A stretch of 64,000 nt of DNA from assembly GCF_001704415.2 (NCBI RefSeq), contig NC_030816.1, positions 79,005,713 through 79,069,712 of the forward strand, in the 5' to 3' direction. Position numbers and translations under genes: made by a program. This DNA comes from Capra hircus (Eukaryota; Chordata; Mammalia; Artiodactyla; Bovidae). Under the pieces are notes generated by a model, which saw nothing but the letters and a program-made list of their open reading frames with translations, had not been told where the DNA came from and did no database searches. Shown here piece by piece: positions 23,371-35,831 of this stretch; positions within the stretch are counted from its first letter, which is position 1, and every line of letters starts with the position of its first letter.

Positions 23371-26289
23371 TTATTCACATTTTTTTATGAGAAGTGCTTT
23401 CTGAAAAAAAACTGTTGTCATGTGTTTGTCTAGAATAACTGGGAAACCTCTGCTTAAACTGTTTTCTTCTATGGACTATAATTTCAAAAACTGAAACTTA
23501 AAATGGAAAATCTTACTGCAGAGATGGAATCTTATTCTCTCATTCAGCACCCCCTCCCCAGTACCTCACCTTATCTTTTGGGGAGTCTTGAAATGAGGGG
23601 TCTTTTTTCAAAAGTTACAGCAAGACTTCAAAACCTGTGAACCTCTGGTGTATCACTTTTTTTTTAAGGGCAGTTATATGCTTTTTTTTTTTTGGAGAAA
23701 ATAGCCACCTTTTGGAATAACAGGGACTTCTAGTGTAAGGCTCTGTAGTTTTCAGCTTTCTGGAAAACAAAGTAACTCCAGCAAGGCACAGAGAGTGCAC
23801 ACCCTCTATTTTGCAAATCACAAAATGATTCTGAACGGCTGCTCTTGAGGCAGGGTTTTTATGGCCGACATTCCAGCTGTGGTTTTGGAGACAGAATGTT
23901 TACTACCGCTCAAACACCAGGATGGTAGGTGTGTATTCTTCCTGCCAAGGGGCTTAAAAAAGCAGCTGAGGCACCCTTCGAGTGAGTAAACCTTTATTCA
24001 GCAAACTGGGGAGCCGCGTTCCTATGGAACTTCGGTGGTAATTCTGGAATGCGGAGCCCACAGCAGCGCAGTCATGGGCGAGTCCGGCGGCTCCAGGCCT
24101 GATGGCAGGCTGTTCTGGCTAATCGCTGCCGGCAGCCCATGGAAAACCACTTTCTGGTTAAGCCTGCATCATACTCTTCCCCCAATGGAAAAAATTGAAC
24201 ATGATGAGGGTGTGTAGCTAGCAGACAAAAATACATCCAGCATTGCACAGGATCTGTTTTTAGCTCTTAACGGCCGAGCATTTGAAGTGTTAGCACGTTG
24301 TTTCTTGCCTTACCATGGGCAGAAAGAAGAGGGAGTCTGTGGATGTATAGAGAGACCCTAATTAAAAGAGCCTGAGAAGCACTGGTTACATCCAGAGTTC
24401 TGGCAAAGGTAAGGCTATAAATGTTCATTTCCCCGCTTTTGCAGTTGAGGCTTCATTTTATGCAGTGAGAGATCAGCGTTTCTCGAAATATTCCTTTTTA
24501 TTTCATTGGGTGCTGACTTTTGTTTCACAAGATTTTGTGCTTGAGCGGCCCACGTTGGTGGGCACAAGGGAATAGTCCCTTTCAAGCTGGAGTGTGAGGA
24601 TGCTTTCACTTACCTATTGGTGATTGATGGCAGTTTCCTCATCCTATTTTACTACTGAACTCTCCCCAAGTGGATGGGTATATGCTGTAGGGATTTCTTT
24701 TTTCTGCTACGTCAAGGAAGTTCCATTTCTCAGTCTGATCATTTTAAAGCATTAATGGCCATGACCTTATCTTTACCAGTTGCTTCTCTGAGGGCCCGGA
24801 AAGAAATGAAAATGTGCAGAGAGATTGTATTTTACAGTTTCCTGGTTATTACATAATTTTATCAGGCCTTACTTTGGAGCTGAGTAAGCTCTTTCATTAA
24901 AGAATTTCTTTTCGAACTTGTAATGGGATGTTCACTCTTTATTCATGTTTATCCTTAACTTTTCCTCAAACTTTCCGAAAAAGAAATAGAATCCCTTGTA
25001 ATCTGTGTGTGTGTGTTGGGAGGGGAACCTTATTGTAAGTAGAAGACTGATTCATGTCATAATCCCTCCGAGGTGGCTCATTCATTGGGCATTTGTCTGA
25101 GCCCTGAATTTATCAGCAGCGCTAGAGGGATGGATTCGGCTGAGTACTTCTCTCAGTTTTACGTTAATTTGGGCAAGCGTGTAATTCTCAGAAAATTGGT
25201 AGGTGGAGAGACAGAAATAGGAAGCTTTATTGAAGTCACTGTAAACTTGGAAGGTTATTTATAGAATTTCTGAAAAGTCAGTGTGCTGCAGAACAGCTAC
25301 TGGAGTTTTCCCTAACACGTTTTCAGCGTTTCACCATGGCCCTCCGTCCGTCACACTCAGGAATTCTAAAGTTTTATACTTTCAGTAGAGTGAGGCTATG
25401 AGTTATTTCAGGGCAGGTGATGTGTGGGCCTCTTCAGTGGGTGTCTTCCTTTATAGAGAAGTGTTTTGGGGCTGGAGGAATGTGAGTGTTGCCCAAGTAG
25501 GTTAAAATTAATAGGGATGTTGGTAGAAACGTAATAATAAAGGTTTTATTTATTACGCTTCCTTTGCATGTAGAAAGTGAAGCTTTGACAAGAGCAGGGA
25601 AGGAAGAAGCCCCAGCTGCCTTCTTGTGTAGTCACATTAACACTTGTCAGCCCCTTGATTTTCACCAGAGCTTGTAGACAGAAGCTGAAGTCTATTGAAG
25701 AGCCTTCTGACTCTAATCCATACCGACGTGGTGTTTTGAAGGCAAGCAGATAACACCTTCCTTTGGGTACTTTTAGTGCAGAGGGAGTGACTCGCAAAGC
25801 CTTCTTCTTACCCCAGGCCTGGTCTGGGAGGCTTGGAAGTGCAAGATAAGGGCTGGGCTCCTTGCCAAGAGATTATCTTTCCGAAGTGGTCCTTCACTTA
25901 ACCACTAAGTAGAATAGATGATGCTGTCTTGGTGGTCCAAGATTGTGTTTGAGAAGAGCCATGTTGCCCTTTCCCAGAAATCTGAAGTTGGTGCAGGGTC
26001 CCTACAGCCTCTTCCTACAACAGCTATTGAATGGATGTGGAAACAATAGAGAGAAACTCACGTTCCTTAATTATCTGGTGGGGCACTTTTCTGTGTCTGT
26101 CTGGGTGCCTCCAGGTTTAGCCCACTTTGTAAGATTAATTTACGTAGGGAAAATAAATCTGACCTGAGATTCCTTAGCTCAACTGTGAGATTAAAGAAAA
26201 GGCATTTTCTTTTGATGGAACATTCGGAACATTTTTGGACACATTAAATTGGAAAAACAATTTCTATTAAGCCCTTGACAATTTACTTA
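23371..26289. other. Unique noncoding DNA, candidate regulatory interval
   Basis: This is nearly 3 kb with no repeat recognised. It includes a block at about 24000-24330 with several CpGs (GGAGCCGCGTTCC, GGGCGAGTCCGGCGG, TTAACGGCCGAGC) unusual for the AT-rich surroundings. No coding exon could be supported. Confidence 0.4.
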
Positions 26290-26466
26290 TCGGTTGCTCT
26301 GGGTCCTTGTTGCTGTGTGCAGGCGTAATCTCGTTGCGGCAAGCGGGGACTGCTCTTCACTCTGGTGCGTGGGCTTCTCATTTTGGTGACTTCTTTTGTT
26401 GCAGAGCACAGGCTCAGTAGCTGTGGTGCACGGGCTTAGGTGCTCGTGCCATGTAAAATCTTCCTG
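26290..26466 (-). repeat. CHR-2-type SINE, truncated by the next element
   Basis: The body text CTCGTTGCGGCAAGCGGGG and GTTGCAGAGCACAGGCTCAG is recognisable. It breaks at ATCTTCCTGG where the Bov-tA begins. Confidence 0.82.
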
Positions 26467-26685
26467 GTGAGTGAGTGAGTGAAGTCGTTCAGTCGTGTCC
26501 GACTCTTTGCAACCCCATGGACTGCAGCCTACCATGCTCCTCTGTCCACGGCATTTTCCAGGCAGGCGTACTGGAGTGGGGTGCCATTGCCTTCTCCAGA
26601 GGATCTTCCCGACCAGGGATCAAATCCATGCCCCCTCCATTGGCAAGTGGATTCTTATTCTCTGTACTACCTGAGATGTCCTGGT
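26467..26685 (-). repeat. Bov-tA SINE abutting CHR-2
   Basis: It starts in a GTGA repeat, then AGTCGTGTCCGACTCTTTGC, and ends near CCTGAGATGTCCTGG. The rightmost part could instead be the interrupted CHR head, as the two SINEs share tRNA-like sequence. Confidence 0.85.
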
Positions 26686-27227
26686 TGTGTTTTTTAGTTT
26701 CTAGTGGTAATTTGTGTTTGTCCTTTGAAATCGTGTACCTTAAATAAAGGCCAAGGTAAAAATGACTTTACTAGAAAGACATAAAAAAAAAAGGATTAAG
26801 ATATGGAATCAGAGAAATAGCAATAATATAAGAGGCAGGGAAAATAAATAAAGTAGATAAACCTGAATTTTTGACTCTTGAAAGGTACTAAACATTGTAC
26901 TTACAGTAGTTTGGATTTTAGTGATGGTGTGTTGAGTGTCTTTTGATTATTCAGTTCCATGTTAGATGGACTCCCAAATGCTAGGAGGTGTTAATGTCAG
27001 TGTCTCAAGGACTATATCTCAGACTCTATTGTTAGCTATTTATAGTCTGTGGTATTGTGGAACTGAAAAGGACCTTAGGCAGTTTTTCAAGTGGGAAAGC
27101 TGAAAACCTACAAAACTGAAGCGGCTTGTCCAGAATTACTGAGATGGTTAGTTGCTGAGCTGAGATGCAATACCAGTTGTCGTGTTGATCTTTCTCTATA
27201 CTACCTGCTTATTTAATTGGGAAGACT
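26686..27227. other. Noncoding DNA with a MIR/L2-like trace
   Basis: Positions 27050-27190 (GGAACTGAAAAGGACCTTAG, GGTTAGTTGCTGAGCTGAGA) look like an old mammalian repeat. Confidence 0.4.
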
Positions 27228-27441
27228 TTGGCTCATCCTAGTGGTGCGGTGGTAAAGAATCCACCTGCCAAGGCAGGAGATGCAAGAGGCAGTGATTCAA
27301 TCCCTGGGTTGGGAAAATCCCCTGGAGGAGGAAATGGCAATCCGCTCCAGTATTCTTGCCTGAAAAATCCCATGGACAGAGGAACCTGGTGGCCTACAGT
27401 CCATGAAGTCACAAGGGTGAGACGTGACTGAGCATGCAGCA
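27228..27441 (+). repeat. Bov-tA SINE
   Basis: The head is TGGCTCATCCTAGTGGTGCG with a small insertion before box B. The tail is GTCACAAGGGTGAGACGTGA. Confidence 0.9.
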
Positions 27442-28233
27442 GGCACACATTCATAGCTCGTCTTGATGTCGTTATAAATTGATAGAGACATGTATACTTA
27501 CACATATGTACACATACACGTATCCATCTGTTTTCCCCCTTCACTTCCTTCCTCTCTCTCTCTCTGACTTCCATACCTATTTACTTACCTACTTACCAAA
27601 CCAGACAAGCTTAAAGCTATAGTCAGAGACAAGACAAAGACTTGTTTTTCTTGGATCCTAATAAAGTTCAGAGCCATACACTCAGTCAGTGGTCCTCATT
27701 CCCATTAGCTATTGCCAGAGAGTTTTTGGTGCACATGTGTTAACCTGTGTGATAAGGCAGCTTTGGCTAGACTTCACCTGTCAGTCTGTTCCTGTTTTGG
27801 CCTTAGATTAAGATGTTTTTTTTTCCATGATCCCATTCTGGTATGAGACTGCCGTTTTCCTTAGTTCTGGGCCTGACAAGAGAGGCCCTGGAAGGGAAGA
27901 GAAGACAGCAGACGGACTCTCGCTTTGGTGCCAAGGTAATGTAAGGCCGTTTCGGAAAAATAAACTTTACGTGTGAAGTGATAGACTAGGTTATCATTTC
28001 ATTCTAGGAAAGGGATGTGGTAAGTGCTACAGATAGTGTCAGGAAGAAGTCGGTCCAGGGCGTTCCCAAACCTTAAAGATAGGTTTGGAAATCCTGGGTA
28101 TCTTTAGGACAACACTGGAAAGTGATAATGGTCCCCATCCTGTTTTTGTACTTGACCGTGACACATCTCTCATTGCAGAATTGTTAGAGTAGGATTGCTG
28201 AGATGTAAAGAGCTCAAGAGATATGTGGAGTGT
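27442..28233. other. Unassigned noncoding DNA
   Basis: There is a (TC)n at 27550-27565. No gene or clear repeat. Confidence 0.45.
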
Positions 28234-28376
28234 AGGAGAAGGAAATGGCAACCCACTCCAGTGTTCTTGCCTGGAGAATCCCGGGGATGGGGGAGCCTGG
28301 TAGGCTTCCGTCTATGGGGTTGCACAGAGTCGAACACGACTGAAGTGACTTAGCAACAGCAGCAGCAGCAGCAGCA
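28234..28376 (+). repeat. Bov-A2 monomer with CAG microsatellite tail
   Basis: It runs AGGAGAAGGAAATGGCAACC to GACTTAGCAACAG, followed by about six CAG units to 28376. Confidence 0.92.
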
Positions 28377-29359
28377 GGGGCTGGGAAGGACAAAAGCTAA
28401 AACTCCATATCATTCGAGCCACAGAAGAGAAACTGAGTGGATAGACTCGTTTTCAAGTCATCTGTGGCCATTTGTGGAAGGTGGAGTGACAAGTGAAAAG
28501 AGGCATTGTTCACAGACAGTCATAAGCCAGGAAAATCCATGATATCAAGAGGTCATAGCAAGTAAAGAACTCCATGGAAGCAGACACACGTTCACAGAAC
28601 GCACACACACTGTCACATATGTGTATCTGCATATATATTCTGTTGACTGTTAATAGGATGGTCACAAATGGATCAAAAGTTAAGTACAAAACAGGAAACC
28701 TCCAAACTCAGAAGTAACTGCAGCCTGGCGAAAACCTTCATGATAAATCATCAGAGTTCCTTACTAGAGTTGATGCCTTTTTGTCCTGGTGCCTTATCTC
28801 ACGTGTGTGTTATCAGCGGTTCTCGATGCTTTCCTGAAGTCTCTCTAATAGTGGAGGGTCATGGCTCCGGGGTCTGTTCCCCTTCTGGTGCCTGAGCAGC
28901 CCTGGGAGGAAGACTCCTTCCCCTTTGGCTGATGAAGGACCATGCAGGTCTCCCCTCTCTCCTGCCACAGCTGATTCTCTGCAGTCACCCCCATTCACGT
29001 GCTGGGATTTCTCCTGAAGACAAGCAGACACACACCCACTCACCTACCCACCTACCCATGCTCTTTTGGATTCCTAGCAACCACGGGATTCTCTGCTCTT
29101 CATGGTAGAACTCCTGGCCAAGTTGTCTCTATTCACCATCTTCAGTTTCATGGACCTCATCTTCAGACTCACGTTAACCCAGCTTTCTCCACCTGGACCT
29201 GCTCAGGTCAGGTTCCCTGAGAGCCTCCATGTTGCTAACTTCAGAAGGACTCTGTTCTCAGTCCTTTTTCCATGAACCATCAAATGCTCACAGTCTCCTC
29301 CCTAAAAAGCCTTTTTTCAATGGGGCTTTGTGGGCAACATATTTTCTTGGTTTCCTTTT
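28377..29359. other. Unassigned noncoding DNA
   Basis: A CACCTACC-type short repeat lies near 29033-29056. No supported gene. Confidence 0.45.
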
Positions 29360-29635
29360 TCTTTTTTTAAGTTTTATTGGTGAACAATTGCTTTACAGTA
29401 TTGTGCTGGTTTCTGCCACGTATCAACATGAATCAGCCACTGGCATGCGTATGTCCCCTCCCTCTGGAACCTCCCTCCCATCGCCCACCCCACCCCACCC
29501 CTCTAGGTTGTCCCAGAGCCCTGGTTTGAGTTCCCTGAGTGGTGCAGCAAATTCCCACTGGCTGTCTGTCTTACACACAGTAATGTGTGTGTTTCCATGA
29601 TTCTCTCTCAATTCGTCCCACCTTCTCCTTGGTTT
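29360..29635 (-). repeat. L1 3' UTR fragment (antisense)
   Basis: GTTTTATTGGTGAACAATTG, TTTACAGTATTGTGCTGGTT and CCTCCCTCTGGAACCTCCCT fit reversed L1. Confidence 0.75.
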
Positions 29636-30371
29636 CCTTTTAATTGGATTCACTGACTGCTCCCCCTGTTGCTCCTGATTTCTTGGCCTTTTGGTCCTGG
29701 GCCTCTTTGGTGTCTTCTCTTCCCTTGGTTTACTTATTCCCTCGGGAAGTTCATCCACTGTGTTTATCAGGCATCCTCATGTGCATGAGAGCAGGTTTGC
29801 ACCCAGGCCCATCTCTTCCTAGAACTCTGGTCTCCTAAAGCCCAGTGCCCACTCAGCATTGGCACTTGAACATCCAGTGGGCATCTCCCACCCGAGACAT
29901 GCAGAACCCACCTCTTTGTCTCCCTTCCAAGGGAGGGAGGGACTGTCTTCCCCATTCTCCTGGGAGCTTAGACTGAAGATCAGATCGTGGTGTCGTTTTT
30001 GACCATACTGCTCACTCCCATCCACCTGGGCCTCCCATTGGCTCTCATTTCACCTGTCTCTAGACTCCCCACCGGAGTCTGACCCTCATCACCTCTCACC
30101 AGCAAGACCCTCCCTGCCCTACAGGCTCCGGCTTCCCCCTTGCTGCCCGCAGTCCAGATCAGCCTCTTGAAATATACCCCATGAGGAGGCACGTCTATTC
30201 ACAGCCCTCTATTAGAGACTTTCCATCTCAATGTGGAAGCCAGAGTCCTTACAGTGTCCCTTAGGGCTGGACCCTGTGGCTCCTTGGCCCCTATCTGACC
30301 CCTCCTGCTCCAGCCATGCTGGCCTGCTGCGTGTCCTCCACTCTGGGCATTTGCACCTGTCTTCTGTTTTC
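29636..30371. other. Unassigned noncoding DNA, pyrimidine-rich
   Basis: Several short frames on both strands and no domain. 30200-30350 may be an old repeat. Confidence 0.4.
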
Positions 30372-30949
30372 GCAAAATCACTGCAGATGGTGACTGCAGC
30401 CATGAAATTAAAAGATGCTTGCTCCTTGGAAGGAAAGTTATGACCAACTTAGACAGCATATTGAAAAGCAGAGACATTACTTTACCAACAAAGGTCCATC
30501 TAGTCAAGGCTATGGTTTTTCCAGTAGTCATGTATGGATGTGAGAGTTGGACTATAAAGAAAGCTGACTGCTGAAGAATTGATGCTTTTGAACTGTGGTG
30601 TTGGAGAAGACTCTTGAGAGTCCCTGGGACTGCAAGGAGATCCAACCAGTCCATTCTAAAGGAGATCACTCCTGGGTGTTCATTGGAGGGACTGATGTTG
30701 AAGCTGAAACTCCAATACTATGGCCACCTCATGCGGAGAGCTGACTCATTGGAAAAGACCCTGATGCTGGGCAAGATTGAGGGTGAGAGGAGAAGGGGAC
30801 AACAGAGGATGAGATGGTTGGATGGCATCATTGACACAATGGACATGGGTTTGGGTGGACTCCGGGAGCTGATGATGGACAGGGAGGCCTGGCGTGGTGC
30901 GGTTCATGGGGTCGCCAAGAGTCGGACACGACTGAGCGACTGAACTGAA
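30372..30949 (+). repeat. BovB LINE 3' fragment
   Basis: It runs AAAATCACTGCAGATGGTGA to GACTGAGCGACTGAACTGAA. The frame at 30614-30943 (109 codons, NQSILKEITPGCSLEGLMLK and SLEKTLMLGKIEG) is the decayed C-terminal BovB frame, not a host gene. Confidence 0.95.
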
Positions 30950-31121
30950 CTTCTGTTTCCAGAGTTCTTTCTTTCCCCAGAATCTGCACAGTCTCCCCCT
31001 CCTACAAGTCCTCGCTTAATGTCACCACCATGAGGTCTTCTCTGCTCCCCTTTCTGAATCTGTAGCTCCCCTCCCCTCACGTTACCTGGTTCCCCCCTCA
31101 CCCTTTATTTTTTTGCTCTGA

Positions 31122-31245
31122 AGGAGGAAATGACAACCCACTCCAGTGTTCTTGCCTGGAGAATCCCATGGATAGAGGAACCTGGCAGGCTAGAGTCCAT
31201 GAGGCCACAAAGAGTTGGATGTGACTGAGTGTCTGAGCACGCACT
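31122..31245 (+). repeat. Bov-tA/Bov-A 3' part
   Basis: It runs AAGGAGGAAATGACAACCCA to GTGTCTGAGCACGCAC. Confidence 0.87.
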
Positions 31246-31933
31246 TACCTTATAATTTATGTATTGGCAGGGTTTATTGTTTAGTCTCCCTACTATAATA
31301 TAAGCCCCATAAAAGGGATTTTTCTTGGGGGAGGAGGTATATTTATTGCTATATTCCAGGGCGTAGAACAGTTCTAGCACAGACTAGGTGCTCAGGAAAC
31401 ATTGATTACATTATGTAGTGGAAATGTATCCTACTTAAGATACCTGATGATGTGACTAAAGCACCTAAGTATGCTAAATACCGTGGAGCCCCTATATTTT
31501 ATCTCAGAATGTAAATGTCATATTTTACTTCATGATCTATGTTTCTTTATTATGGCGGCAATGTATAGATTACTTAGCATTGGATGGAGTGGAAACTTCA
31601 GGAAGATTCCCCCGTGGCTATTCTGCTCACCGCTCCCCCAACCCCACCACCCAGCCAACACGCATACATTGTCTTGGTTGTCATGCCCCACCCCCACAGC
31701 CTTCAGGAGGCATATTCTAAGTTTATAATTGATATTTAGAATAATGACCGCGCAGCTTACACTATCAAGAAAACAAAATTCTCATTTGTGAAGTGTTCTC
31801 AGTAGGCGGTAGCATAGAAGTACATTTGAACCTTCCAGCTCCTTAGTTAACATTTCAGTTCTTCATTTCATTCTCATGTCCCGATCCCCAACTGCGGAAG
31901 CCTCTGCTGCCTGGAGAAAGGGTACCCATGCAT
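31246..31933. other. Unassigned noncoding DNA
   Basis: No gene or clear repeat recognised. Confidence 0.45.
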
Positions 31934-32058
31934 GCATGCTAAGCCACTTCAGTTGTGTCCAACTCTGTGCGACCCCATAGATGGCAGCCCACCAGGCTCC
32001 TCTGTCCCTGGGATTCTCCAGGCAAGAATACTGAAATGGGTTGCCATTTCCTTCTCCA
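31934..32058 (-). repeat. Bov-A2 SINE monomer
   Basis: It runs ATGCTAAGCCACTTCAGTTG to TGGGTTGCCATTTCCTTCTC. Confidence 0.9.
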
Positions 32059-32252
32059 TAGGGAAAGGTATTTATGAAAGGGACATGAGTCACAACCATT
32101 CTTCTTATAAGAGGAGCCTGAAAGTTAAGTTGGACGTTTTAAAAAAAGAGCCGGCACAGCTAAATCAATAATAAGTAAATATTAAAAGATATAGGGTATT
32201 TTCAGATTTCAAAAGTACAGGAAAATTTGAAATTATATTGGTAGAAATACAT

Positions 32253-32429
32253 CTATGCGACCCCATGGACTATAGCCCCCCAGGCTCCTCTGTCTATGGA
32301 ATTCTCCAGGCAAGAATACTAGAGTGGGTCGCCATGCCCTCCTCTAGGGGATCTTCCCTACCCAGGGATTGAACCCAGTTCTCCCGCATTGCAGGCAAAT
32401 TCTTTACCATCTGAGCCACGAGGGAAGCA
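32253..32429 (-). repeat. Bov-tA SINE
   Basis: It runs ATGCGACCCCATGGACTATA to CTGAGCCACGAGGGAAGC. The left end lacks the usual TCGCTCAG segment. Confidence 0.92.
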
Positions 32430-33657
32430 ACAAAAGTAAAATCCAGAATTTCCTACCTTTGGATTCTTACCTTTGCTCCTTAGGGATCTTGGTCAAAGTA
32501 TTTAACCCATGGAGGCTAACACTCCCTCTCCTGTAAATCAAGGATGGTATGTCAGCTGTTGGGGCTCTTGTGCCCTGCAGAGCCCTGACACACAGCAGTT
32601 CAGGACATATCAAACTCTCCCCCTTCTGTCTGCACGCCCATCTCCTTGAGGTGACAAACATTCTCAATTCCTGTAAATTATAAAAGGCAAGCTATCAGTG
32701 CTAATGCTAGTCCTTTTTTCCCTCCCCTGAAAGTTTCTGTAACGTTACTAGCTAAAATCTTACCAGGTTTGTTTTGAATAATACATGTTTTATGGAAAAG
32801 TTCAGCAGTGATTGGTTTAATTTAACTTCAGGCCCAAGAACAATTTATATTGTGGCTTTCAGATAAAGACTTAAGAGAAATGAATGCTTCAATCAGGCTG
32901 TAAGCCAGATGGGAGTAAAATAGTTACACATTTATGAGGGTGAGAAAAGCCCCCGTTTAAATGAGGGGAAAGCCGTGTGGTTTGAGCCTGTTCATTTTTT
33001 TAACTTAAATGGAACAGTAATATAATGAAGAAATACTTTGCCGAGAGTAACCTGCTAGAATCACCAAGGTATATTTTGGTCACAGAACATGAGTGAGGTT
33101 CAGGAGCGCGATGCCTGCTCCTGATTTACGGAAGCGCGTGCCGCACAGACAAGTCTCAGAGTCAGAGAGGCTGTGTGTTTACCGCCTGTGGTTCTGATGC
33201 CTGCTCTTCTGTTTTCATCTTGGTGTGAATCTTGGGAGATGCCTGCCCATGTCTGAACTCGATGGTTGTAGAATGGCTCGTGTTCCTTACAGTTAAAACA
33301 GAGAAGTTGTTTAAAAGTCATGCGAACTACTTTGAATCCCATATTCATAAAAATTCCAAGAGAGGGTTATTGAAAAGTCGTGTTAACCATTTTGAGTCTT
33401 GAGCATCTTCGTTTTTGGCTGTCACCAAAGCAGTACTGGGTCTGCAGAGATCAGGCTGCTGGCTAACTTTTGGATGAGACGTGTACACTTGGGAGACAAA
33501 TGCAGAGTGGAATTCAACATTTGGTACTAAAAAAGAAAAAGAGAAATATCCATGCTACTACTGTGCTAAAAAGAGCATGAATAGAAATGTGTGAGATGCA
33601 TTTTGATAATTTCTGAAAGAAAAATAAGAAAAAAGGTTTATCTTTAGCTGGATTATT
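32430..33657. other. Unassigned noncoding DNA
   Basis: This repeat-poor interval has no coding exon. A few CpGs cluster at 33100-33145. Confidence 0.45.
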
Positions 33658-33745
33658 TAGACTATATTATTATAGTCTATATAATATGTAGACTATATTA
33701 TTATAGTCTATATAATATGTAGACTATATTATTTTAGGCTATATT
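33658..33745. repeat. 31-bp palindromic tandem repeat, about 2.8 copies
   Basis: Units start at 33658, 33689 and 33720. Each contains AGACTATATTATTATAGTCT, an exact inverted repeat of 8-bp arms around TTAT; the third copy is diverged in its right half. Confidence 0.95.
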
Positions 33746-35831
33746 AGTTCTGTAAATTTTTATGGAAAAGGTGATTTAAAAAAAAACCAAACCAAACTGA
33801 AATATTTTCAGTTTCTGTGATGGCTCAGTTGTAGCTGGGCCTCTCAATTCACTGACATTCCAGAAACATACCAGTAATATTTGTGGGACTGTTGGGCTCA
33901 CCACATCTCTCGGAAACTCAATGCCGTTAACGTTATTGGGAACTTGCTTATTGATTCTACAAATGTTCTCATGTTAATTTTTGCATCCCCTTCCTACACA
34001 AGCTAATAAGGCTTCTGGGGAAGGGTTCAGATCATAAGTCGCTGTTATTTCTCTCCAGTGCCCAGTACATGGGGGGCTTGGGGGAATGCATAGGTGTGTC
34101 TGCAAAAATTCACGCTGAACTGGTGAGTGGAACTCTTCTTTTACTTCAGTTCCCCAAGTTTCCGTCAACACTAAGAACATTTTCTTATTTTGCTAACTCT
34201 GCCTCCCACACGAATCTTTGAGCTATTGCTTGCTGGGGACACCTTCTGAGGTGGTGTCCCAAAGTGTCCCTAGGAGATGGCTCACGTGGGATGCTTCTGG
34301 GGACGGGGTGGGGGGGGGCATGAAGGTGAAGGTGGTGGGCAGTGACCAGCAAGATTTCGCCCAGCCCCCTGACTCTCATCCCACCTCCTCCTCTTGCCTC
34401 CTCCTCCTCATCTCTCTCAACATTGTCCCTGACACTTGTGCCCAGGCCTTGCCGCCCTGTCGCCTTTCCTGAACAGGCTGGGGGCTTTTTCCTCTCAGTC
34501 CACTTGTTGATTCGCTCACTTGCAGATTCAGTAGGTAGCCCTGGAGTGCCCGTGCCCTTTCCTGTTCTTGGATCATCCTCCTCTCTCTTCATCCAGCAGA
34601 ATCCCACACATCCTTAGACCCAGTTCTTCATCTGACTTTTTTAATGGGGTCATTTTTAACTTTCACAGGAAGGATTTGAATGCCCAGTGGTTTGTCTTAA
34701 TTTGTAGCCTGGAGAAAGGTGAAGGCCTCCCGTGTGGCACGTCCTTGATGGAGAGTCCTTTTCTCTCTTGATCTTCTTTTCTCAGGCTGAAGTGTTTCCC
34801 TTGGGTGATGATTTGTTGGATGCTTCGAGACTCTCTAGACCTGGGTTGCTATTGGATCTTATTAGAATGGATGTGTCGTTCTGATGAAATTACCACTTGG
34901 CAGTTTTATGAATCATTGTTTTTGAGCTCTTTGTTTGACCATTACTCAAGGAGATGTAAATTTAATTCACAACCCAGTATATAGGCAAACAGAAGCATGC
35001 AAAAAAAGTTAGTGTCATAGGACAATTTTTACCCTTACTGGAATGTAATCCTCTCTCTCTGTGTGTGTTTTTTTTTTTTTTTTTTTTCATATTCCGTGCT
35101 CCATTCCCATTCTATTCATTTACAAATACTGGTATCAAATCATTGCATAAATGTCTTGACCCAACAATGGGTCATGAACCCTTGGACAAACACTTCTGTT
35201 AGCAATGCTGCAGATGTTAATTTCTTTCTTTTTTTATAAAAACAGGTGTGAGTGCTGAGACACTGCTTGTGATAAGTTGGCTTACTAAGGTGATGAACTG
35301 TGCAAAAAGCTGGGCTGTTGTCTCTGTGGAATTTATTGCTTTTCCTCTACTGAATACCAGCCATGCTTGTCTTCTGAGGTCCTAGTCCAGGCATCCCTTG
35401 CTGCAGATTGGTTTGTCTTTTCATCTGTTAATATGCATTTGGAAGGAGTCCCGTAGAATTGAAATAGACCCAGTGTGACTCCACAATGGATGCTTAGCTT
35501 TCGAGGCCTTAGGAGCAGTCCTCATTCTGCCCACTTTTTAAGGATTATTCTCCCCAAGCACTATTCCTGTGGAGATTAGATGTTCCTTTCGCCTGCGTCT
35601 TCATATAGATTAGGGTCAAGTTTTCTTAAGATTAGAAATGAGTTCCTTCAGGTCCTGTTACCCCTGCATTTGGAGTGCAGCTCATGGACCAAAGAAGGCA
35701 GAAGCAAGTTTGGGCCATATTGACAGAGTTTAAGTTTAGGTCCTTAGTTTCAGTGCTGTGGTTTTAGATGTTTAGGCATATTTGTTCTTCAGTTTCCATG
35801 TTTTTATTGAGACAGGCAATAAAATTTTAAG
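33746..35831. other. Unassigned noncoding DNA
   Basis: There is a G-run at 34310-34318, CCTCCTC-type tracts near 34380-34410, and a TC/TG/poly-T run at 35053-35088. Frames at 34185-34617 on both strands are low-complexity driven. Confidence 0.45.

Noticed and set aside
30614..30943. 109-codon ORF resembling proteins annotated in many ruminant genomes
   Set aside because: It is the decayed C-terminal frame of a BovB retrotransposon 3' end, repeated elsewhere in this window.
34185..34617. 140-codon minus-strand ORF
   Set aside because: It is driven by low-complexity CCTCCT/GGAGGA sequence.
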